Positions 27,761-39,634 of a stretch of 64,000 nucleotides of DNA are shown here, in pieces. The notes under the pieces were generated by a model. That model searched no databases. It was not told the DNA's origin and saw only the letters and a list, made by a program, of their open reading frames with translations. Position numbers and translations under genes: made by a program. Position 1 is the stretch's first letter. Each line of letters begins with the position of its first letter. The DNA is from Phalacrocorax aristotelis. Its lineage: Eukaryota > Chordata > Aves > Suliformes > Phalacrocoracidae. The DNA lies in the NCBI RefSeq assembly GCF_949628215.1, contig NC_134282.1, positions 5,727,223 through 5,791,222 on the forward strand, in the 5' to 3' direction.

Positions 27761-29189
27761 GTGTGATCTCAGTCTGCTGTGGTCTTTTTCTATCGGAAGC
27801 AACAGAGATGGCACACTGCAATCGGTTTAGATACAAAAACAACTTCTTGCCTGCTCTTGCATGTACTGCAAATTCCCTTACTTACAATAAGTCACATTTC
27901 TGTTATTTTGCTGTGAAATTCAGTCAATCAGCAGGCTCCCAGAAGCAAGCTTCCAACTATAATTTAATTAAAAGGGCAGTAGCTAAGTTTCACCATATGC
28001 AACTGCCAGATGCAATCATTGCAGTCTAAGTCTAAAGGCGACGTTACTGCATGTACTGGAGCGTAGTTTTATAAGTGATGAAAGCTGTCACTTATGTCAC
28101 AGACATTGCTGTAATGTGTTATGATATTACAGTTTCAGCAGAACCAAAAAATATTAATAATACATTTTGTGGAAGCATTTACAGCCAGTGAGTTTGGAAT
28201 ACAATGTTTCAAGTGCCAAACACTTTTTCTTACAACTCCATATTTATGCATAAAGTCACTTGAGATATGTTACATTAGACTATATACTTTGCCTGGCATT
28301 GTACAAGCTCTTAGAGCCGATTTTCAACCTCGAAAATTTGAAGGACTGAGGGACGCAGCTACTTATCTTCACTATTCAATGATTCATAGAAATAGGGAAT
28401 ACAGCATCAAAAGTACCTTAAAATTGTGGGTCTTTGGAGTTTTGCTGAATGCATTTCAAAAGCCTACAAACCAACCCAGGAAATTTTTTAAAAGGTCTTC
28501 AACAAAATGCATGAAGAATGATAGTCTCCAAGTCATCCCAAAATAACTAAATAGACAACGTATACATTAGCTGTGAAACAGTGTTTCAAAAACTCAAAGC
28601 AAAAGCTAATTCTTCAATACATCATTCAGCTTCCTTCACAAGACTTCAGAAGAAAAAAGATCAGGCTATGGATATAACTATGTCAAGAAGATGAAGACAG
28701 TTAATTAAAATGTCTCAGGGTTTCAGAAAAGAAGTCTATCACTGCATAAACTGAAAGCAAGTGTGACATACAAACCAGCTTGCTTTTCTACAAAACAATA
28801 CTGGCTTCAGACTTTTGCAATCAGCACTGGGCTCCACTTACATTTAGGTATTGTCACTATTGCCAGGAGAGTTATTATTCACTTATGTTAACACTATTTA
28901 GATCAGAATTAGTTTCTCAAAGAACAGTAAGATATACAGACTGCTTTAGAAAAAAATCAGAACCCCTAACCAATTAACCCTAGCATTAAAAGTAGATACT
29001 CTACCCTGATTAATTACAAATGGCAAGTCATAATTACAAGGATTGTTATTTATAATGCACAGATGTTGTTTCTGTAACACTTCTCAGCTTCGTAGTCCAT
29101 TTCTGTACACAAGATGCGAGATCGTCGCAGCCACTGGTGAGCTTCCAGCTAGCTACAATTACTCTTAGAAGCAAGTGCATATATCAGGC

Positions 29190-29400
29190 AGACCGTCCTG
29201 ACAGCCAGAGTCCTGACCGCCAGCAACAGCCGGTATTACACGCTGGCTGACACCATCTCCGGAGCGCAGCGGCATGCCAGCAGAGCTCCCCCTGCCACCC
29301 CGGCAGCCCTGGCACCTTCTGCGCTGGCAGCTGCTCTGGAGCCAGCCAGGGCCCCGTGCCCACAGAGGTGGCCAGGCCATTACCATCCAGCTAATGGAGC
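29190..29400. other. Small GC-rich patch in intron 1
   Basis: About 210 bases clearly richer in G, C and CpG than the intron around it, for example TCCGGAGCGCAGCGGC near 29259. No protein is recognised in the frames that stay open. It could be a small CpG-rich regulatory element, an old processed sequence or chance. Confidence 0.4.
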
Positions 29401-31153
29401 TGTCCTGGCACAGCAGCTGAAGCTGGACAGGACCTGTGAGAGACTGTGTTTAAAATCAGTTGAAAGAGCTGTTTTGGCAAGTGTGCTGAGCCTGACCAAC
29501 AGAGCCACAGCTGATACAAAAATCAAAATGAAAACAGCCTGTAAAGCTGGTCTTGGACAAAAGCCTCAGAGACGAAAGGACAAGCAAGAAGAGTCACTCA
29601 GAGGGTGTTTACTTCTGAACTAGCAAAATGGAGTCAATGAACAAGTACGTTTCATCAAAATCAGTAATACTGAGAGAAAAAATTTCACACTACTATGTAA
29701 CCTTCACCACCTCAAATATTTATCTAAGATAACTGCGTAAGATCTGTTACAAAATAAAGACTCTTTCTAAAAACTACAGAATAATCTGGATGAAAAATTC
29801 AGCTACTAGCAGGATTTTTCACTGTATTTCATACAGTGGAAAACTCCAAACAATGCATATGATAAGAATTTCTTTTTGATGTGAAGGATGCTGATCACTG
29901 ATCTTCCCGAAGGAATGGGAAGCATGGAAAGACCGTGAGAAAAGAAAATTAAACTTCTCCTTCCTCCTGCCCTAAGGCCAATTGCAATTGTTGCCTCTCA
30001 GGCTTCAGCATCATTGCTATCTGCTCTGCTAGTAGTTTTCACATACTTTCAAATATTTTCATTTGTCTGTCTAATCTCGATGATTTCTTCAACTCCAGAA
30101 CTTCAATTTTATATTGTTTCCGCTTGAGAGCAGGTCTGTAAATATTGGAAAAAAAAAAAAAAGAGGAAGCAACCCAGGCAATTACGGACATGATTACAGA
30201 CACCAACACGGGCAACGGAACAACTCACACAGCATCTGGACAGGAGGTAAAAATCAGCTAGCATGGCAAAGTGGACAGAATTGCCACTAAAATCCTCATT
30301 TTTCCCACATCACCATTCAAGTCCTTTCTCCCTCTTGCTTATTCATAAACATCCATGAACTTACTGGCTTAAGAAAAGAAAAACCAAAAGGAAACAGTAG
30401 TAGCCTCATACTGTTCAAACTGGGTGAGCTGGCAGGGTATGAAGAGACAAATCCAGTGTCCCACATGTGTTACTGAAATTGTTCAGAGAGAACATCTGGA
30501 AGAGCAGCAGTTTCAAGGGACAAATGGGATAGTTGGAAACGGAAAGAGAAAGACAGAGGGGAAAAACACCCAATCCCTGCTGTGCAGGTATCTTATCCAC
30601 AACAGAAGATATGCGACATCCAAAGAAATACAGCTTCTTCAATTAGAGGCAAAAAACGAGGCTCATTTTACTGGTGGCAGGGGGAGAAAATATTCACGGT
30701 TTTGTTCTAACAGTTTTGTTTATTCTGGCCTTGGAGACCTATGGCTGTTGATACATCCCTCTTGGCTCACCACGGACAGAACAGCTCAGTTTAGAGTCCA
30801 GTATTCAAGCTGCGTCTGGAAGGTGGAATCTGGCCCTGAAGCGCACTTCTGCGGATCACTCTTCAAGCCTCATTGGTTTGAGTTTATGGGAACTGATGCT
30901 GTTCCAAGTATCCTCTCAGTGATGAGCCATTTAAACAACACATGCAGGGAGCTGAATTTGTCTTAACCTTGCTTATTCTCCCACACAGAGAAGTTTGTAT
31001 CATGCTAGATCTGATTCTAAATGCTAAAGCAATTCACATGAACAAGAGCAATTCACAAAGTACTGAAGAAATAGTCCACTTTTGTTGCTCACTGGCTCAC
31101 ATCTACACAATCTCCCTGTGGCTATATAAACACAGTCATGGTATGTTTTACAG

Positions 31154-31230
31154 AGGGTGTTTGGGGTTTGTTTTTTTTTGTTTGGTTGGTTGGTTTGGGT
31201 TTTTTATGGGTTTGGTTTTGGGGTTTTTAA
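31154..31230 (+). repeat. G/T-rich low-complexity tract
   Basis: Units GGGGTTTG, TTGGTTGG, GGGTTTGG and GGGGTTTTT in SERPINI1 intron 1. It has four GGG or GGGG runs, but they are far apart. Confidence 0.75.
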
Positions 31231-33714
31231 GATTTTTAAATGTGTTTTTGTAATTCGAAAACTCCAATACCTTACAGAAGGTAATCAAATTATTTCTAAC
31301 ACCCAGAATGAAAAATGAGAATTGAAACCTCATTATCTCCCCCTCCCCAAAGCAGACTACCTGTTTTCCAGCAAGTCTTACGTGTGTCCTCTAGGATTTC
31401 CTATGGTGAGTTAATATTAACTCTACCTTTTGTTAGAGAGACTTTAATACTACTCCCATTTTTTTTATTACATGCTATGATTCATGCGCGTCTAATATTT
31501 TACATTGGTGGGTAATACACACATTCTTATTAAAAATTAGGTTAATCTTTTTAACTAGCGTGGCTTTGAAAACTAAATAGGCTAAGCTGAATTCTTGTGC
31601 TGCTTATAAGATCCCAATTTTCAGGCTTTCCCCAGGTTACCTGATTGTTACGTCTACATTAAGTCATTAAATGGGCACAGTGGACAGCTGTACCTCAAAG
31701 CAAGGAGTTTAGACCTAGTCTTTGCCAACCAGCTCCATTAACACAGCCACAGCAGAAAAGATGTTTTAATTTTCAATCAATATATCTCAGCAGTACACTC
31801 ATTAGCCAACAATCAACCAGAATGCATTGCCTCATACAGACCTCCCGGAGCTAGTGCAGCTGTATGCAAAGTGTTGCCCAAAGCATGCATGTTTTTTGAG
31901 TTATTCACCACAGAACAGTTCTTCTATTGGATCCAAATACACACCAATGCGTAAATAGGCAAAAGCTCATCTCTAATAGCATGAAGAATCTGTTAATCCT
32001 TGAAGAAACACACATAGATCAACTGTACACCTTGTGACAGCTAGATTCTATACTTCAGCCACCTCTGTCTCATCACCAGATAAACTTTCATTGTGATACG
32101 TAAGATACTGTTTAAAGTTATGGCTAGCCATCTCTTAGAGGGAGAAAAGCAGGCACGGTGGTAGAATTTAGAGGGGTAACATTACTTAGGGTATGACATT
32201 ATCTACCTAATGTTCTTAAGTTTTTCTTCTTTGTGCAAAGGCACCCAAGGCAGAAGATAAAAAGCCTTTAAGTAAAGAACAATCCTCAAATATCTTTTGT
32301 TTTAAGTAGTAAACTGCCTGTCTACAGGGGACAACAGCTCAACTGTATCAGGTGTCCAATCCTGTTTGATGCTCAATGGCATGGATTTCTACACAGCTTA
32401 AAGAGCAAACAGTGATCAGCTGAGACATCAGCTTTGTGCTTGTTTTCATAAAAATATAGGGAAGCCAATTGCAGCAGACAACAAACCTTAAACAGAACAC
32501 ATATTTTTTCTAGCTCCCAAAGTCTGCAGTAACTGAGCCTATTAATAATAATGGAATAAAAGTTCACTGTACATCTTTTCCCCGAAGCTAAATTAGGAAG
32601 CTAGACTTAAAACAATCCAGTCTTCATTGCCTATAGAGTTGTAATATTTGCATGCTTACTGCAGCTACCAAACAGAATAATAATGATGTCAAACATGACC
32701 ACACACTTGCCTAGGTAAGACTTAAATTTATGTCTCTGTGTAGCCAAAAATTAATAGCCTAACATTTGTTTTCCCATGATTCACAGAGTTTCAGAAATTG
32801 TTACAATGTACTAGGAGGAGCAACAAAAGGCTGAGTAAAATAATGTATTAAGAAAACTCAGTGCAGCAGGACTTGAAAACACACTTAACCACAGGTGTAA
32901 TTACAAGCCTGAATGGCCACAGTTGATCCCTAACCTCAAACACTGCTTACATTCCCATTCAGCAAGCCTGCATTAAGAAAAAAGATCTTTACTACAGTCT
33001 TATTAAACAAACATTTCCTTGTAATTGTTTTAAAGGTTCTACTAGTTTAACCTGTTTATATAGAAAGAGCCAGACCATGACGTTACCAAATTAGAGCACT
33101 AACTACCTCCAAGTCCTCACGTTACTCAGATTTTCATAGGTCTCAGCACTGTCTTTTTGCGGAATTGGTTCAGGAAGAGAAAAGCAACCATATTCACCTG
33201 CTGACATCGGCAACACACCACTCCCTCTAACAATTGCTGAGATTACTTTATCCAGCAACGCATACTAGAATTTTTTCCCTGTAATGTCCTGATCAAACCG
33301 CGGATGTCTCAGATACGGTATTTCATTTATGATATTGCTAATTAATTGTCAACGAGGTCAAGCTGGTTACTATGAAATAAAAGCTTATATTCTCAAGCAG
33401 TGTCTTTCAAAGACCAGAGGTACTTTTTATGTCTAAGTAATTTTCCAAGCTTGACTGACATCAGTCTAGCTATGAATTCTTTAAGGCAGGTACTTATATT
33501 TTAATTGGACTACCAACGATGCCAGCTGAGGTAGCCAAGTATGAAAGTAATGTGGATTTAAAAGCTCAAATTTAGCCAGTTTGGGGAAATGTAAGTCCGG
33601 CCTCCATCTTTGATATCAATCATGGAAGCAGATAAAATAAAAGTAATTAAAATATTCTTCTGATTCTGTGCACAGAGTGGATGGGAAAAGTGTCTCAAAC
33701 TGTGTAACAAAACG

Positions 33715-33850
33715 TCAGGCTGGACTTCAGCAATAGCATTTTGCTGACAAGGAATGAAGCTCTGGAACAGGTTGCCTGGGGAAGTCTCTAGATCTACCTG
33801 TATCCGCTAGATCCCCTTGAGAAGGTTAGACAAGCATGTCTGGAGCCAGC
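33715..33850 (+). mobile_element. Old CR1-like fragment
   Basis: The stretch with CTCTGGAACAGGTTGCC followed by GGGGAAGTCTC, and later TTAGACAAGCATGTCTGG, resembles the ORF2 3' end common to CR1 copies (the part reading as a WNRLP-type motif and beyond). It is strongly diverged, with no open frame and no clear ends. It is in the opposite direction to the CR1 at 18936-19328. Confidence 0.5.
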
Positions 33851-34464
33851 TGACCATGACTTGAGAAAGTAGATGAACTAGAAGAGTGAGTTTCAAAGTT
33901 CCTTGTACACAGCATAAATTTTCTCCATCGTCCAGGTTCCGAAAAAGATACATACACATATACATCTTCACCCATATACATTCTATGGCCCCATTTTAAG
34001 AATCATAAAACCATGCATCTCTTCAACACTGAAACAGTGCTGAGAACTTTATCTACCTAACGAGTAATGATCTCACATGGAAGATGCATGAGAGGGAAAG
34101 CAAGAGAAAGACTATATAAACCTGCTCCTGATCTATATTCTACACAAAATGAAACAACTGCAAAGGGAAAACCAAGAAAGGTCCAGCTCAAAATATCTTT
34201 GAATTCAATGATTTGGGAACTCCTTGGCAAACAGGCAAGTAAGGTTCAAATCCCTGTTCTGCATCAGGTTGGAAACACAGAAGTAGTCACCGTTTTGTGA
34301 GTTTTATGGCTGGCACATAAACCACATTAGGAAGCAAGTTCTGTTCACTATGCATCTTTGCTTTTATTTAAAAGGTCTGAAAAATTGTGGAGTTTTTCTC
34401 TTGGCTTGAACTAATATTACAAAAACATTTTGGAAAATTTTGCCTGTTTAGCCACTCGGTCCAT

Positions 34465-34489
34465 GGGGGGGGGGGGGGTGGGGGGTGGG
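34465..34489 (+). repeat. Long G-run tract
   Basis: Fourteen G, T, six G, T, three G, in SERPINI1 intron 1. The exact run length may suffer from sequencing or assembly error. It is a G4 candidate. Confidence 0.85.
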
Positions 34490-37229
34490 AAATGTTAATT
34501 ACACAGCCCGAATATGCATTTAATGTCCCAGAGCCAAGTCACTGTATGTCCACAGGAAGCATTAACAGGATACATGCCACTTGGTAAAAGTTGTGATGAG
34601 CATTTTTCAATAACTGAAGCTATCAGCAATATGATACTTCTCTATGCCTTATGAAATTGAGCCAAAATGGCAAAGCCTACTTAAATTTAGCTCAAATGCC
34701 AGTTTATTGTGAACGTGTTCTCCTTTTGTTCCTATATATAGTGTCAAAATTCAGGGCTGGATTTCTGACAGTGCAGCACACTCACCAGGGCTCAGGTGAG
34801 AGCAAACAGGAGGAGCCAAACACATGAGATAACAAGCCTCTATTTTGGTGCCTAACTGGGAAGTAAATATTCCAGGGTAGAACCAAAACAAAAAGAGAAC
34901 ACTAAAAATCCATACACCTGGTTGTTTTCAGAATTGTTATACTTTAAAGACTGTATGTAGAACTTTGCATTTCAAATACTACCCGTGTGTTCAGTATAAG
35001 AAGTTTGCTCTACGAAATAGAAACATCACAGTACTATGTACATATAGGCCAAGACACATTAAAGTCAATGGCAAGACTTGAATTCTGTCATATTTTGCAT
35101 ATATGAAATCTGTGTGTATGGATTAAAAACCTTACATAAAAATAATTTTATGAACTTACAAAATTATAAATGTTAAGTCTATTTGAGGAGAAGTCCATAA
35201 CCTTTCTGCAACTGCAATACAATGTGCAAGGTTGAAATGAAGACAAACAAATTGGCTGCTGATACAGGAGGCATTTAGAGATAGAATAGACTTTTTTTTT
35301 TTAAGTGTAAGAGACTGGCAATAGAAGAAAAAAATGCTGAAACTACCTTCATCTGAGCAATACAAAAAACGTTGCCACTCGGTGCTTTTACCTCAACTAC
35401 CTGATGCCTTTGTTACAGGTTATTGATAGTCCACTTCTGAAATACCACCAAGCTGTCAGCTCCCACTCAAATACTAGCCTAAAAGCACCTTTCTTGTTTT
35501 GAAGACAGACAAAATAATCATAAATTCATATGTATCACTGTAGACTAGCAAACCCTAATATTTCAATTACGAGTGAAAGTGAAGAGATTCTTACAAAGAA
35601 AACAAAATTGTTAACTTTTCTTGCCATACAGACATGAATGCTACAGTATAATTTAGCATATAAGCAAACTTCATGAATTGTATGCTAAATTATCTTTAAG
35701 TGTAAGTCTTCAACAAACTATACATGTCATCAGCCTTTGATATAGAACATGCTATTAACTCATAAGGCAACCATTTCTAACATATCAGAATACAAGAAGG
35801 TCTAAATAATCAACTTAAACAGCACGTATAGGTGCTCGCAATCCCTGTATGCATCACGAGATACAACAGTGTCACAGTTTGACAGGCGTTTTTATCATGT
35901 AAAGGCCACTGCTAATATCACTATGCCAGGCCTCTTTAGTAGAAAATTCCAAAACTTGAAGTGGTTCATCCAGTATATGCACACAAGATTAGCCCAAAGT
36001 TAACCTTACAATTTTAATAGAATTTAAGAATAAAAATATTCAGATTTTTTACTCAAAACCAAGATCACTATGCTCCCACAGAAACAGTTAATCTCAGATG
36101 AACCTGAGTGAATGCTACTCAGGCCTGGAAATATTCTAAAACAAATTAATAAAAAAAAAGTACCAACAAGAAAAATAAGTGATTTTCCTAAGCATTTCCA
36201 TAGCTTGCATAAAGACATCAATTACCATAGCTTGTCTTCTAAATTAATGATTCGGAGTGATGGATTATTCATGCAAGTTGGCCAGCTGAACGTTACACTT
36301 TGACTCTGGGGAAAAAGTATAGCATGTCTTAATTAACTGTACTTTGTATAAGCCAGAAGACAGTCAGAAAAATTTTATTTCTCTAGTCAACCAGGTGAAA
36401 TGTAAGAAAATAAAAGTAGTGGCAATTTAAGTATTAAAATCTTCAGTGGTCTCCATAATCCGTATTTAAAATGAACTAGGAAGAGCACATTGCCTCAAGC
36501 GAGCTCTGTAAAGTAGTTCCAAATTGCTGTTTTGTTGAAAGAACTGACTTCAGATCTATTCCATTTAAGCATGAAAAAGGTTGGAAGTTTCATGTTAATA
36601 TGCTGTTTCCTGTCATATGCACAGCCTTGGAAGACTCCAGCAATGGCACAATCTCTTGTTTCAAAAGGATATCAAGTATTTTCATAGCCTTGACTGAAAT
36701 TCAACTCAACACTGAATTTTTATGTGAGTGAATGATACATAATTATCTGAAATATTTTCTAAATGAACGCTGGATTCTAACGGCCTCCTTGAACGTACGT
36801 AACAGTTACGTGGTGTGTAAGTCTACTGATGATATTTGTTACTTTGATCAGGACAGTGCAAAATATATCTACAATTCAAACAACATCTAGGATTTGCAAT
36901 TGTTAGCTTTCAAAGTGTTATTCAATCATTGTATTGGAAGATTTACAAAACAAGAATGGGAAATTTATTATAAATGTTACAATTTATCCTTAGATTAAGC
37001 AATATGAATGATCTAATATCTCTCAAAATCTATACCAAGCTGCTCTAGGACAGCAAAGACCTCCATGCCTGATGAATTATATAACCATCTAGTTGCTTAC
37101 ATGGCTTATATACAATATATTAAGGTTGTTAAAAGTATTGGTTTCATTCAAATAGACCTTTACCTTTTAATGAACTAATACCCAGATGCCTTACACTCAT
37201 TACTGGATTTTATGAGTAAGAAGAGTCTT

Positions 37230-37305
37230 TTCATTTTACATTGGAGGAACGCAGATTAAATATAGATTAAATTACTTGTCCACTACCAAAGGATCTGAAG
37301 CCAAG
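37230..37305 (-). repeat. Possible MIR/L2-type ancient repeat relic
   Basis: TCATTTTACATTGGAGGAAC, followed after about 25 bases by TTACTTGTCC, resembles the reverse complement of the conserved 3' part of MIR/L2 SINE-LINE relics (the block with an ACAGATGAGGAAACTGAG core and then ACTTGCCC). The match is partial. Such relics are rare in birds, and chance similarity is possible. Confidence 0.3.
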
Positions 37306-39602
37306 AAAGCTTTTTTTCCTTCTTCCTTTAAAACTATCCTATCCATTGGTCCTACCCTCTCTCTCAGTTCCCAGGACAATCATAGAGCCTTTGAAAGCAA
37401 AAAATTTCATTTTGTCCTTGCTCTCTTAGTACTTCAACAAGATTTCTGGGGATTCTTCTAAAGCCCTACAATTCTTAAGGAATTAATAATAACTCAAAGA
37501 TAGGATAGTTACTTAGATAAGGATTAGGAAAGAATGGTGAATATCAATTCAGTTAGTCTCTACCAATCCTGAAGTGACAAGTAGTGGGAACACAGATTAT
37601 CATACATCTGCCTCCACAGGCCTTTCACTACAGGTAAAGACGATATACCCTATTAGACCAGCTCCCTGTAACAATTCTTGAATGCAGATTTGAATTGATG
37701 TTGCTTTCTTTTTCTTCCACATACAAGATATGCTAGTGTTCTCAGTGAGAAACATGCTTCCATCACTTCAAGAATTTATTTCACTGTGACTGAGTGGAAG
37801 CTTGTCCTCTTGAAGCTAAAGGGTATTTTGTTGTCACGTCATATGTGAAGACCTGGTATCAGTTATGTCAAATTCACAAGTCTACTGTGTTTTGATATTG
37901 TATGTATATTTTCCTCCCTCACATTTGTATATAAAAAATTACCAGTGGCACTTTTTTGCTTCACGCATATCATCCCCTCAGAATAAATCTACTTACAGTC
38001 AATTTGTTCCTTATTCACTTTCATGGATATCTTCTCTATATGCTCTGCTGCTCCATATCCCCTATAATTAGACATTTCTGCTTGCTTGTTTTTCTGATAT
38101 TTGTTTTTCTTGGTATCTCCTCATAGATCTAATATCCTGCTTTCTTTAGTATTTCAACACATGCACAGTAGGGAGAGCAGATGGAAACTGCCAGCTACAG
38201 ATGATGCCAAGTACAAGCGGAGACTCCAAAACCTCTAAAATCCACATGGGTTTTTGTGCTACCATGACATCTCCTATGCCTCAGCGATGCTGGGGAAGAC
38301 TAATCAAAGGCACCCTCCTACAGGAAATTGAGAACAAGCATGGCTGTGGCAAGCAGTGACCATGCAGGTGACTATGAGGTAAGGAGCTGCACTCAGGCAC
38401 GCATGGCACATGAGACTTCAGAACCTGTCCACAGGAAGAAGGATGAGAACACTTACAGCTACAAAGCACCACAAACATTGTTTCAGGCTGCTTAGTCCCA
38501 TCAGGCATCATCCTTCTATTAAGAATGTTACCTCATGTCATGCTGAATTCCCAATAGGTATGTAGAGATGCTCTTTACACGCCTGAGTTTGTCTAATGAG
38601 GGGCAAGGGGAAACATGGAAAGAAGTTATTCATCAGCCATTCTCTTGTCTCTGGTTTCAAATAAAAAAAATCTTTTTAAAGAAGACAGTGGTCTGAAATA
38701 TCCCACCCCCATGTAAACTGGCATCTTCTGTTTGAACTAGTAGGACTAGAACTACTCCTGCTTACTCTAAGAAGAAAGCCACAGCCAGTACTCCTCACAG
38801 TTCCACTTCCTTGTGATGGCACTTTCAGATGGCAGAAGTAAGGAGGCAGGCAATGCCCCTCAGAAGTTAAAAGCAGAGGTCTGTATACACACCCTGCAGG
38901 AGCACAGAGCACCACAGGCATAGCAGAGGAAACATTAGAGCACACAGAGGGAGATCTCTACGGTTAGGCCTAGGCACAGAGGGAGACTGGTAAAACAGAC
39001 AAGCAGATGAAGAGGGAAGGCCAAGTTCTGACAGAAGAATTACCTAAGGCAAAGGCAAAACATCCCTTCCAGACTTTCACTACTATCGGTTAGGGACAAT
39101 GCTAATCCCTATCCTGTGATACTTACGTCAACATTATTGCAGGCTGAAAGTGAGATCATAGCAACCAAAGACCAAAACAGTGTTGAATTAAAAGGGTCCA
39201 GCTCTGCATCTCCTATGTCTGCACTGTAAGCACTAGCTGGTTGTTCTTTTCAACACCTTGCTTGACTTCTCTTAAGAGATCCTCAGGCACTGCTGTCCTC
39301 TTCTTCCCAGCTCCTCAGTTTGCAGACCTCCACTAATAGCTTCTTTGGATAGAGAGAACTGGGAGAACGGATGTGTTCATGAATTCTGTGACTGGACTCA
39401 TCACAGCCAGTCACAGGACAAGACGACAAGAAGGTCCATAGCACATGTAGTTGTGAAACAAGATGTTATTTTTCACAGCATACTACAGAGGTATAGCAGG
39501 CACATTAAGCATTAAACTGAAAATCTCTTCTGTCATCTTCAACTCAAACATCAGCATTGTCAAATGTTACCTGAACCTTTATTTTGGAAGTGTGCAGTCA
39601 GC

Positions 39603-39634
39603 TTTTTTTTTTTTAAAAAAACTTTAAAAAAAAA
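39603..39634. repeat. Poly-T/poly-A inverted stretch
   Basis: A run of T is followed directly by a run of A, then CTTT and a second A-run. It can fold on itself. Nothing else is seen. Confidence 0.7.

Noticed and set aside
34225..34260. GGTTCAAATCC, like a tRNA B box or MIR SINE
   Set aside because: No A box at the right distance, no cloverleaf and no continuing SINE similarity.
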